Shown here: positions 8,871-17,302 of the stretch, piece by piece
Layout of the letters: every line of letters begins with the position of its first letter
How positions within the stretch are numbered: position 1 is the stretch's first letter
Origin: Muribaculum gordoncarteri
Lineage (GTDB): Bacteria; Bacteroidota; Bacteroidia; Bacteroidales; Muribaculaceae
Length of the DNA stretch: 64,000 nucleotides
Direction of reading: 5' to 3'
Assembly (NCBI RefSeq): GCF_004803695.1
Contig: NZ_CP039393.1
Span: 1-64,000, forward strand
The notes under the pieces: model-generated
Seen by the model: the letters and a program-made list of their open reading frames with translations, nothing else
What the model was told of the DNA's origin: nothing
The model's database searches: none
Made by a program: the position numbers and the translations under genes

Positions 8871-9791
8871 TTAACGACGGGGAATCTCGCGGAGTCCGTA
8901 GATCTTGGAGCTCCACGGCGAGTAGCTCTTTCTCACCTTGTTTATGGTGAGGATTGTGCTTTCCTTGTCGTGGGTGTTGAGGTGTTCGTGCAGTGCCATT
9001 ACGATTGCGGCGATTTCCTCGCCCGAGTCGTGGGCCGGACGCTCTTCCTTGGCCAGAGCCTTGGTTTCGAGTCCTTGCGAACGTGCCTTGTTGGTCTGCG
9101 ATATACGTGCTCCTATGCGGCTTATGCCGTAGAAGCAGAGGCTAAGGAGCAACAGGGCGCTGAACACGATGCACATCGCCATGATCGACAGTCCGAATCC
9201 GTGTCCGTCGGTTTCGGCAAACATTTCCACCTTTGAGTTGGTGTCGATGATGATGTTGTTGCTGCTCGGGGTTATGTAGAGCAGGTCGCTGCCGTCGCGC
9301 ACTTCCCATGCCTCGGCGCCACTGCCTGCGCCGTCGACTTTGCGGGCGTAGGTTGTGTTGGCTTCAAGTGAGGCGGGGATGGTTATCGAGTCGATGAGTG
9401 TCACTCCGTTGGCGTCGTATATACCTATCCAGTTGTCCTGTCCGGGCTCAAGCTCGAAGCTGAGGTGGAAGGTGCCCTTGTTGGGCTCTCCGTCGGCCCA
9501 GAACACTACATGCTGGCGGGGAGGTATCTCGGTGTTGACATCGCCCAGGGGCACGGGGTACATCTTGGGCTTGTCGGGATTGTTGGTAAGATACACACTC
9601 GATATCTCCATCGGTGCATAAGTCGAGTTAAACAGCTCTATCCATGCATGGTGAAGGCCGTAGTCGTCGACATAGTTGCTGTCGTTCTGCACCATCACCT
9701 CGTTGATGCGCAATCCGCGTCGCCCTTGGGCGTAGGATGCGGCACTCAGGGTGATGACTGCAACGAGCAATAATAATATTCTCTTTTTCAT
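8871..9791 (-). CDS. OadG-like decarboxylase subunit fused to a lamin-tail domain
   Basis: A 306-residue protein with a signal peptide (MKKRILLLLVAVITLSAASYAQ), a lamin-tail-like immunoglobulin domain (about residues 26-135: INEVMVQN...WIELFN....PVPLG...PPRQHVVFWADGEP), one membrane span (about 202-224) and a cytoplasmic tail with a helix of the OadG kind (EEIAAIVMALHEHL). OadG/MmdD subunits are small one-span proteins that assemble the decarboxylase. Here the span follows a large exported domain, so the protein would present an Ig-like module in the periplasm and anchor the complex at its cytoplasmic end. Similar fusions occur in other Bacteroidota. Location between carboxyltransferase and biotin carrier genes supports the subunit role. 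What the lamin-tail domain binds is unknown. Confidence 0.8.
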   Translation of the reverse strand: MKKRILLLLVAVITLSAASYAQGRRGLRINEVMVQNDSNYVDDYGLHHAWIELFNSTYAPMEISSVYLTNNPDKPKMYPVPLGDVNTEIPPRQHVVFWADGEPNKGTFHLSFELEPGQDNWIGIYDANGVTLIDSITIPASLEANTTYARKVDGAGSGAEAWEVRDGSDLLYITPSSNNIIIDTNSKVEMFAETDGHGFGLSIMAMCIVFSALLLLSLCFYGISRIGARISQTNKARSQGLETKALAKEERPAHDSGEEIAAIVMALHEHLNTHDKESTILTINKVRKSYSPWSSKIYGLREIPRR

Positions 9792-9801
9792 TGCGTGTCG
9801 T

Positions 9802-11355
9802 TTATAGAGGAATATTGCCGTGCTTCTTGGCGGGGTTGGTCACTTTCTTGGTGGCGAGCTGCTGAAGAGCGCGGATTACGCGGAAACGAGTGTTGCGGGG
9901 TTCGATTACATCGTCGATGTAGCCGTACTTTGCTGCATTGTAGGGGTTGCAGAAGAGCTTGTTGTATTCGGCTTCCTTCTCGGCGAGAACCTTTGCGGGA
10001 TCGTCCGATTCCTTGGCTTCACGGGCATAGAGCACCTCTACTGCACCTGCACCGCCCATAACGGCGATTTCGGCGGTAGGCCATGCGTAGTTCATGTCGC
10101 CGCGGAGCTGCTTACAGCTCATCACGATGTGGCTTCCTCCGTAGCTCTTGCGCAGTGTCACGGTTACCTTGGGCACTGTGGCTTCGCCGTAAGCGTAGAG
10201 AAGCTTGGCTCCATGCAGGATTACGCCGTTGTACTCCTGGCCTGTACCGGGAAGGAATCCGGGAACATCGACGAGTGTTACCAACGGAATGTTGAATGCG
10301 TCGCAGAAGCGAACGAAGCGTGCGCCCTTGCGTGAGGCGTTGCTGTCAAGCACGCCGGCGAGATATTTGGGCTGGTTGGCTACGATACCTACCGACTGGC
10401 CGTTCATGCGGGCAAAACCTACGATGATGTTCTTGGCGTAGTCGCGCTGGATTTCGAGGAATTCGCCGTTGTCGATGATTGCGCCGATTACCTCATACAT
10501 GTCGTAGGGCTTGGTTGCACTGTCGGGGATTATGTCGTTGAGTGAATCCTCAAGACGGTCGATGGGATCGGTGCACTCAACCAACGGGGGCTCTTCAAGG
10601 TTGTTCTGCGGGATGAAGCTGAAGAGCTTGCGGATGATTTTGAGAGCCTCTTCGCCGTCTTCGGCTGCAAAGTGTGCAACACCGCTCTTGCAGGCGTGAA
10701 CATTGGCGCCGCCGAGAGCTTCCTGAGTTACATCTTCGCCGGTAACGGTCTTCACTACCTTGGGACCGGTGAGGAACATGTAGGAGATGCCCTTGGTCAT
10801 GATGGTGAAGTCGGTGAGGGCTGGAGAGTAAACTGCACCGCCGGCGCAGGGACCGAGAATACCTGAAATCTGAGGTATTACACCCGATGCCATGATGTTG
10901 CGCTGGAAAATTTCGGCATATCCGGCAAGCGCGTTGATGCCTTCCTGGATACGTGCACCTCCAGAGTCGTTAAGACCGATGACGGGAGCGCCCATCTTCA
11001 TGGCCATGTCCATGATCTTGCATATCTTCAAGGCCATGGTTTCCGAGAGTGAGCCGCCGAATACGGTGAAGTCCTGTGCAAATACGTACACAAGACGGCC
11101 GTCGATTGTTCCGTAACCTGTCACCACGCCGTCGCCGAGGTAGCTTTTCTTCTCCTGGCCGAAGTTGGTGCAACGATGGCGAACAAACATATCGAGTTCC
11201 TCAAACGAACCTTCGTCGAGCAGCTGGGCAATGCGTTCACGTGCCGTGTACTTACCTTTATCGTGTTGTTTCTGGATGGCTTTTTCGCCGCCACCTAAAC
11301 GAGCTTCGTTGCGTAATGCAATTAGCTCCTGAACTTTTTCGAGTTGATTGCTCAT
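9802..11355 (-). CDS. mmdA: Methylmalonyl-CoA decarboxylase alpha / acyl-CoA carboxylase carboxyltransferase subunit
   Basis: A 517-residue cytoplasmic crotonase-fold carboxyltransferase: [14 protein letters not shown] at the start, the oxyanion glycine motifs ([13 protein letters not shown] and [19 protein letters not shown]) in the N-half and the C-half signature ([13 protein letters not shown], then [23 protein letters not shown]). It moves the carboxyl group of the acyl-CoA to biotin. The same sequence family serves propionyl-CoA carboxylase; the neighbours (epimerase upstream, membrane beta subunit and OadG-like subunit downstream) point to the Na+-pumping decarboxylase making propionyl-CoA. 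It is 58 bases downstream of mce and 10 bases upstream of the OadG-like gene, all minus strand. Length is normal for the family. Confidence 0.92.
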   Translation of the reverse strand: MSNQLEKVQELIALRNEARLGGGEKAIQKQHDKGKYTARERIAQLLDEGSFEELDMFVRHRCTNFGQEKKSYLGDGVVTGYGTIDGRLVYVFAQDFTVFGGSLSETMALKICKIMDMAMKMGAPVIGLNDSGGARIQEGINALAGYAEIFQRNIMASGVIPQISGILGPCAGGAVYSPALTDFTIMTKGISYMFLTGPKVVKTVTGEDVTQEALGGANVHACKSGVAHFAAEDGEEALKIIRKLFSFIPQNNLEEPPLVECTDPIDRLEDSLNDIIPDSATKPYDMYEVIGAIIDNGEFLEIQRDYAKNIIVGFARMNGQSVGIVANQPKYLAGVLDSNASRKGARFVRFCDAFNIPLVTLVDVPGFLPGTGQEYNGVILHGAKLLYAYGEATVPKVTVTLRKSYGGSHIVMSCKQLRGDMNYAWPTAEIAVMGGAGAVEVLYAREAKESDDPAKVLAEKEAEYNKLFCNPYNAAKYGYIDDVIEPRNTRFRVIRALQQLATKKVTNPAKKHGNIPL

Positions 11356-11413
11356 GTCTATTTCTTTCCTTTGGAAATGTTGTTATTTAGCCGGCATTGC
11401 GCCGACCTTGATT

Positions 11414-11833
11414 TTATTTGTTGGGGTCTTCGCAAAGCTCGATGAGCGCACCGCAGGTCGACTTCGGGTGGAGGAATGCGATGTTGAGGCCTTCGGCACC
11501 CTTGCGGGGAGCCTTGTCGATAAGGCGGCAGCCTTTTTCCTCAGCTTCGGCAAGAGCGTTGGCTACACCGTCCTCCATAGCGAATGCTATGTGCTGGATG
11601 CCGCCGCGACCGCCGTTGTTGGCGATGAACTTGGATATTGCACTGTCGTCGCTTGTGCCTTCAAGAAGCTCGATTTTGGTTTGTCCTACTTTGAAGAAGG
11701 CTGTACGCACTTTCTGGTCGGCAACTTCCTCAATGGCAAAGCATTTAAGGCCAAGAATGTTCTCGTAGAAAGGTATAGCTTCGTCCAAGCTGGGAACGGC
11801 TATGCCCACGTGTTCGATGTGAGAAATGTTCAT
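11414..11833 (-). CDS. mce: Methylmalonyl-CoA epimerase
   Basis: A 139-residue glyoxalase/VOC-fold protein with the two paired beta-alpha-beta-beta-beta repeats. Metal-binding candidates are His8 (ISHIEHVGIAV), the glutamate in TKIELLEG, the His in GGIQHIAFAME and the C-terminal Glu in GALIELCED. It interconverts the (R)- and (S)-forms of methylmalonyl-CoA, which links methylmalonyl-CoA mutase to the decarboxylase encoded next. It is the first gene of the five-gene minus-strand operon, 58 bases before the carboxyltransferase. Length matches the family (about 135-150). Confidence 0.92.
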   Translation of the reverse strand: MNISHIEHVGIAVPSLDEAIPFYENILGLKCFAIEEVADQKVRTAFFKVGQTKIELLEGTSDDSAISKFIANNGGRGGIQHIAFAMEDGVANALAEAEEKGCRLIDKAPRKGAEGLNIAFLHPKSTCGALIELCEDPNK

Positions 11834-11927
11834 TTTGAAAATGTTTTAAATATGGTTCATTATATAAGTTAACTTGAAAAAAGCCGAGTCGACATCGCAT
11901 AAAACGCTGAAGCTACGGATTATTGTG

Positions 11928-11935
11928 CAAAATTA
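11928..11935 (-). promoter_or_regulatory. Probable -7 element of the mce-mmd operon
   Basis: On the minus strand TAATTTTG matches the Bacteroidales -7 consensus TAnnTTTG, about 95 bases before the mce start codon. No convincing -33 TTTG lies 19-21 bases upstream, so this is a weak call. The remaining 11.83-12.04 kb sequence holds no other recognisable signal. Confidence 0.35.
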
Positions 11936-12035
11936 ATAAATATTGTGGAACTTGCGATATTTTAGATATATTATTTGTGCCGATTATTTTAACATGAAAA
12001 ATGTGAATTTTTGGCAGATTCAGGAAATTGTGTCA

Positions 12036-13026
12036 CGGTAGTTTGACAGTTGCATTTTCATGAATCTTTTTTGCTGGCACGCTTGCACGTGTCAAATTTT
12101 ATTACTATCTTTGTAGCACCGTGTAGCAATCAACGGCAGGGCGGCATAATATGAAGCTGAAAATAACCAAGACAAAAAAGACTTCCATCCTTTATGTACA
12201 GAAGGCATACAGGGACAAGAACGGCAAAAGTACCTCAAGAATCCATGAGCGCCTTGGAACGCTTGAGGAAGTTCGTCAGAGATGCGGAGACAGAGATCCT
12301 GTTGAATGGGCCAGGGAATATATCGCCAGGCTTACGGCACAGGAGAAGGAGGGCCGGCAGGTGATAATATCACGTCTGTCGCCCACAAAGCTTATTGAAA
12401 AAGGCGAGGCTCAGAGTTGCGAGAGCGGATATCTGTTTCTTAAACGGCTGTACCATAAGGTCGGGATGGACAGGATATGCGAGGCAATCTCACGTAAACA
12501 TAAGTTCGACTTCGATTTCAACAAAGTTCTGGAGCTGATGGTCTACGAACGGCTTTTGAGACCGGCTTCAAAACTAGGTAATTATCGCAGGAGCGGAAGC
12601 TATATCGAGCCTTTTGATATAGAAAAACAGCATATCTACAGGAGTCTGGATATCCTGGACAGACACGGTGAATACATCCAGAAGAGACTTTTCCTTAATT
12701 CGTCAAAGGTTGTCGAACGGGATACGACCGTCATGTACTATGACTGCACCAACTATTTTTTCGAGAGAGAATCTGCCGATCCGGACTATGTGACAGACAA
12801 AAAAGGGAACGTTCATGAACGTATACGCAAGTACGGAGTCTCCAAGGAACATCGACCGAACCCCATCGTACAGATGGGTATGTTCATCGACAACTCCGGC
12901 ATGCCGGTTGCGATGTGCATCAATCCCGGCAATGCCAACGAACAGACTACCTTGATTCCAACTGAAAAGATTATAGTTGAGAAGATGGGGGTCAGCAAGA
13001 TTGTAGTCTGTACAGACGGAGGTCTC
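12036..13026 (+). repeat. 991-bp direct repeat: partial first copy of the IS1634-like element
   Basis: This stretch starts CGGTAGTTTGACAG and is repeated, apart from at least one base difference (GAA versus GGA in the codon after CCAGG), at 13026-14016. It contains the IS left end, promoter and the first roughly 290 codons of the transposase. The two copies join head-to-tail, sharing the junction base. It is best explained by a second copy inserting into the first followed by recombination between their 3' halves. Confidence 0.85.
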
Positions 13027-13053
13027 GGTAGTTTGACAGTTGCATTTTCATGA
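12151..13053 (+). pseudogene. Truncated IS1634-family transposase
   Basis: A 300-residue frame identical (one difference, Glu versus Gly at about residue 60) to the first 290 residues of the full transposase 990 bases downstream. It ends when the reading frame runs into the left end of the second copy, which adds an irrelevant tail (GSLTVAFS) after CTDGGL. It keeps the N-terminal region and the first catalytic aspartate segment (TTVMYYDCTNYFFE) but lacks the C-terminal third with the final catalytic glutamate, so it cannot be an active transposase. Its promoter (CTTG, 20 bp, TATCTTTG at 12106-12113) is intact, so a truncated product could be made and might interfere with the full-length enzyme; that is speculation. 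Confidence 0.85.
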
Positions 13054-13071
13054 ATCTTTTTTGCTGGCACG

Positions 13072-13103
13072 CTTGCACGTGTCAAATTTTATTACTATCT
13101 TTG
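13072..13103 (+). promoter_or_regulatory. Transposase promoter of the IS1634-like element
   Basis: CTTG (13072-13075), a 20-base spacer and TATCTTTG (13096-13103) fit the Bacteroidales -33/-7 consensus, about 38 bases before the transposase ATG. The same promoter stands at 12082-12113 in the truncated copy. Confidence 0.65.
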
Positions 13104-13140
13104 TAGCACCGTGTAGCAATCAACGGCAGGGCGGCATAAT

Positions 13141-14946
13141 ATGAAGCTGAAAATAACCAAGACAAAAAAGACTTCCATCCTTTATGTACAGAAGGCATAC
13201 AGGGACAAGAACGGCAAAAGTACCTCAAGAATCCATGAGCGCCTTGGAACGCTTGAGGAAGTTCGTCAGAGATGCGGAGACAGAGATCCTGTTGAATGGG
13301 CCAGGGGATATATCGCCAGGCTTACGGCACAGGAGAAGGAGGGCCGGCAGGTGATAATATCACGTCTGTCGCCCACAAAGCTTATTGAAAAAGGCGAGGC
13401 TCAGAGTTGCGAGAGCGGATATCTGTTTCTTAAACGGCTGTACCATAAGGTCGGGATGGACAGGATATGCGAGGCAATCTCACGTAAACATAAGTTCGAC
13501 TTCGATTTCAACAAAGTTCTGGAGCTGATGGTCTACGAACGGCTTTTGAGACCGGCTTCAAAACTAGGTAATTATCGCAGGAGCGGAAGCTATATCGAGC
13601 CTTTTGATATAGAAAAACAGCATATCTACAGGAGTCTGGATATCCTGGACAGACACGGTGAATACATCCAGAAGAGACTTTTCCTTAATTCGTCAAAGGT
13701 TGTCGAACGGGATACGACCGTCATGTACTATGACTGCACCAACTATTTTTTCGAGAGAGAATCTGCCGATCCGGACTATGTGACAGACAAAAAAGGGAAC
13801 GTTCATGAACGTATACGCAAGTACGGAGTCTCCAAGGAACATCGACCGAACCCCATCGTACAGATGGGTATGTTCATCGACAACTCCGGCATGCCGGTTG
13901 CGATGTGCATCAATCCCGGCAATGCCAACGAACAGACTACCTTGATTCCAACTGAAAAGATTATAGTTGAGAAGATGGGGGTCAGCAAGATTGTAGTCTG
14001 TACAGACGGAGGTCTCTCTTCTGAAGGCAACCGGTCATATAACTCCACAGCAGAAAGATCATTCATAACGGTGCAGTCAATAAAGAAACTGGAGGATAAT
14101 CTCAGGGACTGGTGTCTGGAACCGACAGGATGGAAACTTGTAAAGTCCGACACGGTACAAAAAGACAAGCGGTACCGGGATGCAGACGAGGATGAACTGG
14201 AGTTTGACCTGACTGATGCCGATACTGCCCGTTATTACGGAGACCGCACTTTTTATCGCGAGCGTTGGATTGTCAATGAAAAGACAAAGTTCTCTCAAAG
14301 ATTGATTGTGACATTTTCATACAAATACCGCGACTACCTCCGATTCCTGCGTCAACGCGAGATTGACAAGGCTGACAGCAATGCACGTGGAAACAGGACA
14401 TTGACCAAATCTTATAAGAGCCCTGACAGGTTCCTTTCCGAGACCTACGCCACAGAAGACGGCGAGGTTGCGGTATTCAGAACCGTCTCCCTGAATCTTG
14501 ACGCCATATCAGAAGAAGAAAAATATGACGGCTTCTATGCGATATGTACGGATCTGTCTGACAATGTGACGAAAATCATCGAACTGAACCATAACCGCTG
14601 GGAGTCGGAGGATGCCTTCAGGGTCATCAAGACTGACTTCAAGGGTCGACCCGTCTTCGTCTGGACGGCGGAACACATAAGGGCCCACTTCATTGTCTGC
14701 TTTATCACACTACTGCTCTTCAGAATAATGGAAAAGGAACTGAACTATAAATACACATCCTCCGCTATAATTGAGAAACTACGGTCAATGACTATGAACA
14801 TAGTCAAGGGAGAAGGCTACAAGCCTAACTTCACACGGGATGATCTTACCGATGACCTACATGCCAAAGCCGGCTTCAGACTCGACACCGAGATTGTTAC
14901 TCGTCAGAAAATCAAACAGATTATTGCTAATATTAAAAAAGGTTAA
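13141..14946 (+). CDS. IS1634-family transposase
   Basis: A 601-residue DDE transposase. The N-terminal 100 residues carry the family opening (KKTSILYVQKAYRDKNGKS...HERLGTLEEV). The catalytic core has a first acid in VMYYDCTNYFFE, a second in KIVVCTDGGLSS, a long insertion, and a C-terminal IIELNHNRWESEDAFRVIKTDF segment that supplies the glutamate, with HIRAHFIVCFITLLLFRIM following, as in IS1634 (formerly grouped with IS4). Length is normal for the family. It uses its own promoter inside the element. All catalytic segments appear present, so the enzyme may be active. The first 290 codons are duplicated upstream. Confidence 0.9.
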   Translation: MKLKITKTKKTSILYVQKAYRDKNGKSTSRIHERLGTLEEVRQRCGDRDPVEWARGYIARLTAQEKEGRQVIISRLSPTKLIEKGEAQSCESGYLFLKRLYHKVGMDRICEAISRKHKFDFDFNKVLELMVYERLLRPASKLGNYRRSGSYIEPFDIEKQHIYRSLDILDRHGEYIQKRLFLNSSKVVERDTTVMYYDCTNYFFERESADPDYVTDKKGNVHERIRKYGVSKEHRPNPIVQMGMFIDNSGMPVAMCINPGNANEQTTLIPTEKIIVEKMGVSKIVVCTDGGLSSEGNRSYNSTAERSFITVQSIKKLEDNLRDWCLEPTGWKLVKSDTVQKDKRYRDADEDELEFDLTDADTARYYGDRTFYRERWIVNEKTKFSQRLIVTFSYKYRDYLRFLRQREIDKADSNARGNRTLTKSYKSPDRFLSETYATEDGEVAVFRTVSLNLDAISEEEKYDGFYAICTDLSDNVTKIIELNHNRWESEDAFRVIKTDFKGRPVFVWTAEHIRAHFIVCFITLLLFRIMEKELNYKYTSSAIIEKLRSMTMNIVKGEGYKPNFTRDDLTDDLHAKAGFRLDTEIVTRQKIKQIIANIKKG

Positions 14947-14981
14947 ATATAGATAACCCCATTCCAGTGCTACATATATAG

Positions 14982-15021
14982 ACCCTTTTGCACATGGCTT
15001 CACGCCAATGTACAAAAGGGT
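14982..15021 (+). terminator. Hairpin after the IS1634-like transposase
   Basis: ACCCTTTTGCACATGG (14982-14997) pairs with CCAATGTACAAAAGGGT (15005-15021) with one mismatch and one bulge; a T-rich tract (TTGCTCGTTTTT) follows. It should end transcription leaving the element. Confidence 0.7.
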
Positions 15022-15118
15022 TTGCTCGTTTTTGGACTGTAAAAGATGGGATAATCCCCCACATAACCGCGTTACACCGCCAAAAATGTGGAAATCGCAA
15101 TCGATGTTTCGTTGCCGA

Positions 15119-15150
15119 TTTGCGGGGATGTGGAGTAATTTTTAACTTTG
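15119..15150 (+). promoter_or_regulatory. Promoter of the acetyltransferase gene
   Basis: Perfect TTTG (15119-15122), 20-base spacer, TAACTTTG (15143-15150). Transcription should start near 15157, which rules out the TTG at 15148 as a start codon and supports the ATG at 15175. Confidence 0.7.
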
Positions 15151-15174
15151 CCGAATAAAAACAATGTGGATGTT

Positions 15175-15660
15175 ATGAAGATAAGAGAAGTGCGCACCGA
15201 CGACGCAAAGGAAATTGCCGAAATATACAATCACTATGTAAGGACTTCGACCGTGACTTTCGACACGGTCATAGCCACCGAGGAGATGACGCGCAACCGC
15301 ATCGAGGCTATCGCTTCGCGCTATCCCTACTATGTGTGCGAGGACGAGGGCCGCGTGGTAGGCTATGCCTATGCCCATGAGTGGAAAGGACGCGGAGCCT
15401 ATCACAACACCCTTGAGGCTTCGGCCTACGTGCTCGACGGAATGACCGGACGCGGCATCGGCCGCAAGCTGATGGAGTGTCTTATCGACGACTGCCGCAA
15501 GCGCGGATTCCATGCCCTGATAGCCTGCATAACCACCGGCAACGAGGCGAGCGAGCGCATGGTGAAGTCGTTTGGCTTCTACGAGGCGTCGCATTTCCGC
15601 GAAGTGGGATATAAGTTCGGACAATTCCTCGACGACAGCGACTACGAGCTTCTGCTGTGA
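15175..15660 (+). CDS. GNAT N-acetyltransferase, phosphinothricin acetyltransferase-like
   Basis: A 161-residue single-domain GNAT protein. It opens IREVRTDDAKEIAEIYNHYV and carries the phosphinothricin-type pattern (TVTFDT near residues 23-28, then GYAYAHEWKGRGAYHNTLEASAYV) and the acetyl-CoA pyrophosphate loop GMTGRGIGRKLMECLI near residues 90-105, followed by GNEASERMVKSFGF. Members acetylate amino groups of small molecules such as phosphinothricin or methionine derivatives; the real substrate here is unknown. The ATG at 15175 is chosen because the promoter -7 element covers any earlier start. It is a lone gene, 83 bases ahead of the SDR gene. Confidence 0.88.
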   Translation: MKIREVRTDDAKEIAEIYNHYVRTSTVTFDTVIATEEMTRNRIEAIASRYPYYVCEDEGRVVGYAYAHEWKGRGAYHNTLEASAYVLDGMTGRGIGRKLMECLIDDCRKRGFHALIACITTGNEASERMVKSFGFYEASHFREVGYKFGQFLDDSDYELLL

Positions 15661-15743
15661 CACATATTTGAGGCTGCGATGAGCCGTGACGCAAACAATG
15701 GACGGCCCGGCTGTGTTACATCATAGTAACCAAGATTTTCAGG

Positions 15744-16514
15744 ATGATGAAACGAATTGTTATCATGGGGGCCTCGTCGGGGATAGGCCTCCGTACAGCC
15801 GAGATATTTGCTTTAACCGGATGGCATGTGGGCGTGGCGGCACGCAATGAGGGCCCGTTGAGGGCTTTGAAGGAGATGTTTCCCACTCAGGTGGAGTATG
15901 AGGTTATCGATGTAACCCGAAGTGACGCTCCCCACAAGCTTACAGAACTTATAAGGCGGCTTGGAGGCATGGATGTCTACTTCCATGTGGCCGGCATATT
16001 CAGCGAGAATCCCTGCCTTGATCTTGACAAGGAGGTGGCCGTGACCGAAACCAACACAACTGGCTTCGTGAGGATGGTCGACACGGCCTATCACTACTTC
16101 TGCCTCACGAGAATCAAGGGCACCATCGCCGCCGTGACATCGGTAGCCGGAGTAAAGGGCATAGGGCGGATGGCCGCCTACTCGGCATCGAAGCGTTTCC
16201 AATGGAACTATCTTGAGGCGCTTGAACAGCTTTCCAACAACAAGCGCGCCGGAATATCATTTGTCGATATACGCCCGGGATGGGTGCGCACCCCGCTTCT
16301 CGACAAAGAGCGCAAATATCCGGTGAGCATGTCGCTCGACCATGTTGCTCCGCTCGTTGTCGATGCGATAGAGCGCAAGATACGCATAGCCGTCGTCGAC
16401 TGGCGGTGGGCCATAGGGGTGTTCTTCTGGCGTTTGATTCCGGGATGCCTCTGGGTGAAGATGCCCGTAAAGGTGTCGAGGGCGGTTAAGCGCATACCCC
16501 GACCCGCCAAATGA
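15744..16514 (+). CDS. Short-chain dehydrogenase/reductase (SDR)
   Basis: A 256-residue classical SDR with the nucleotide-binding motif GASSGIG at residues 9-15, a central VAG/NxTG region, catalytic serine in AAVTSVAGVKG and the active-site pair in YSASK (Tyr and Lys about residues 147-151). It catalyses NAD(P)(H)-dependent oxidation or reduction of an unknown alcohol or ketone. The C-terminus (about 215-256) is hydrophobic and basic (GVFFWRLIPGCLWVKMPVKVSRAVKRI), suggesting membrane association. It lies directly upstream of the T9SS cluster in the same direction, 50 bases before porT, but nothing ties it functionally to secretion. Confidence 0.88.
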   Translation: MMKRIVIMGASSGIGLRTAEIFALTGWHVGVAARNEGPLRALKEMFPTQVEYEVIDVTRSDAPHKLTELIRRLGGMDVYFHVAGIFSENPCLDLDKEVAVTETNTTGFVRMVDTAYHYFCLTRIKGTIAAVTSVAGVKGIGRMAAYSASKRFQWNYLEALEQLSNNKRAGISFVDIRPGWVRTPLLDKERKYPVSMSLDHVAPLVVDAIERKIRIAVVDWRWAIGVFFWRLIPGCLWVKMPVKVSRAVKRIPRPAK

Positions 16515-16564
16515 TGTAACGGTCGATACAATAAGCCGCGACCTGCATTCGTTTACATTTTGTA

Positions 16565-17299
16565 ATGAGTGCGGGTCGCGTCATATTGTCACGTTTCGTT
16601 GTCGTTCTCATCCTGATAGCCGGGGTGGGATGTCACGCTTGTGCGCAGCGCAACAACCGCGTGATGAACCGCCCATATACCGACCTGAGGCCGTGGCATC
16701 TCGGATTCAGCGTGGGGCTGCACACCCAGGACCTTCAGCTGACGCATAGCGGATATGTCACGCCCGGCGGCGAGTCATGGTTTGTCGAGCAGCCCGACTT
16801 CTCGCCGGGATTCTGTGTGGGCGGACTTGTAGATTTCCGGCTCAACGAGTGGTTCAGCCTCAGGGTGTCGCCGGGCATCTATTTCGGCAACCGCAGCCTG
16901 GTGATGCGCGACTACGAGAGCGGAGCCGTGGAGCGTCAGGACATCAAGAGCAATCAGGTGGTGCTGCCTGTCGACCTGAAGTATGCGTCGTTGCGCTACC
17001 GCAACGTGCGTCCCTATCTTGTGGGCGGCGTAATGGGCGCATTTGATGTGTCGAAGCGACATGCCCGCGACCTGTTGCAGCTCAATAGTGCCGATGTCCT
17101 TGTGTCGTTGGGGTTGGGGTGTGACATCTATCTCCCTTATTTCAAGTTGTGCCCCGAACTGAAGTTCTGCTTCGGGCTTACCGACATGCTGCGTCACGAC
17201 CGTCCCGACCTTGCCGACGACCCCGACCGTTACAAGTTCACGCAGTCGCTTTCCAAGGCGGTTACGCGCATGGTTGTACTAACCTTCTACTTTGAGTGA
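16565..17299 (+). CDS. porT: Type IX secretion system protein PorT/SprT family
   Basis: A 244-residue outer-membrane beta-barrel protein with an N-terminal signal segment (hydrophobic to about residue 26, CHACAQ) and the PorT signature NRPYTDLRPWHLGFSVGLHTQDLQL, plus alternating-residue strands to a C-terminal aromatic strand (VVLTFYFE). PorT was identified in Porphyromonas gingivalis as essential for gingipain secretion and is a conserved T9SS accessory of the outer membrane. Its stop is followed 3 bases later by porP, so both are co-expressed, and it heads the order porT-porP-gldK-gldL-gldM-gldN. Length is typical. Confidence 0.85.
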   Translation: MSAGRVILSRFVVVLILIAGVGCHACAQRNNRVMNRPYTDLRPWHLGFSVGLHTQDLQLTHSGYVTPGGESWFVEQPDFSPGFCVGGLVDFRLNEWFSLRVSPGIYFGNRSLVMRDYESGAVERQDIKSNQVVLPVDLKYASLRYRNVRPYLVGGVMGAFDVSKRHARDLLQLNSADVLVSLGLGCDIYLPYFKLCPELKFCFGLTDMLRHDRPDLADDPDRYKFTQSLSKAVTRMVVLTFYFE

Positions 17300-17302
17300 C
17301 GC

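Larger units (their letters stand above)
13026..15050 (+). mobile_element. IS1634-like insertion sequence, full-length coding capacity
   Basis: The left end is set by the sequence repeated at 12036 and 13026. The right end is uncertain: beyond the transposase stop there is a strong hairpin (14982-15021) and then GGACTGTAAAAGATGGG (about 15034-15050), whose complement shares TTT-ACAGT spacing with the left end GGTAGTTTGACAGT, a possible imperfect terminal repeat. I could not find a convincing target duplication. The end coordinate is therefore approximate; only the left boundary and the transposase are firm. Confidence 0.6.

Noticed and set aside
15148-15174. TTG start of the acetyltransferase at 15148
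   Set aside because: It overlaps the -7 promoter element; the ATG at 15175 follows the expected transcription start.
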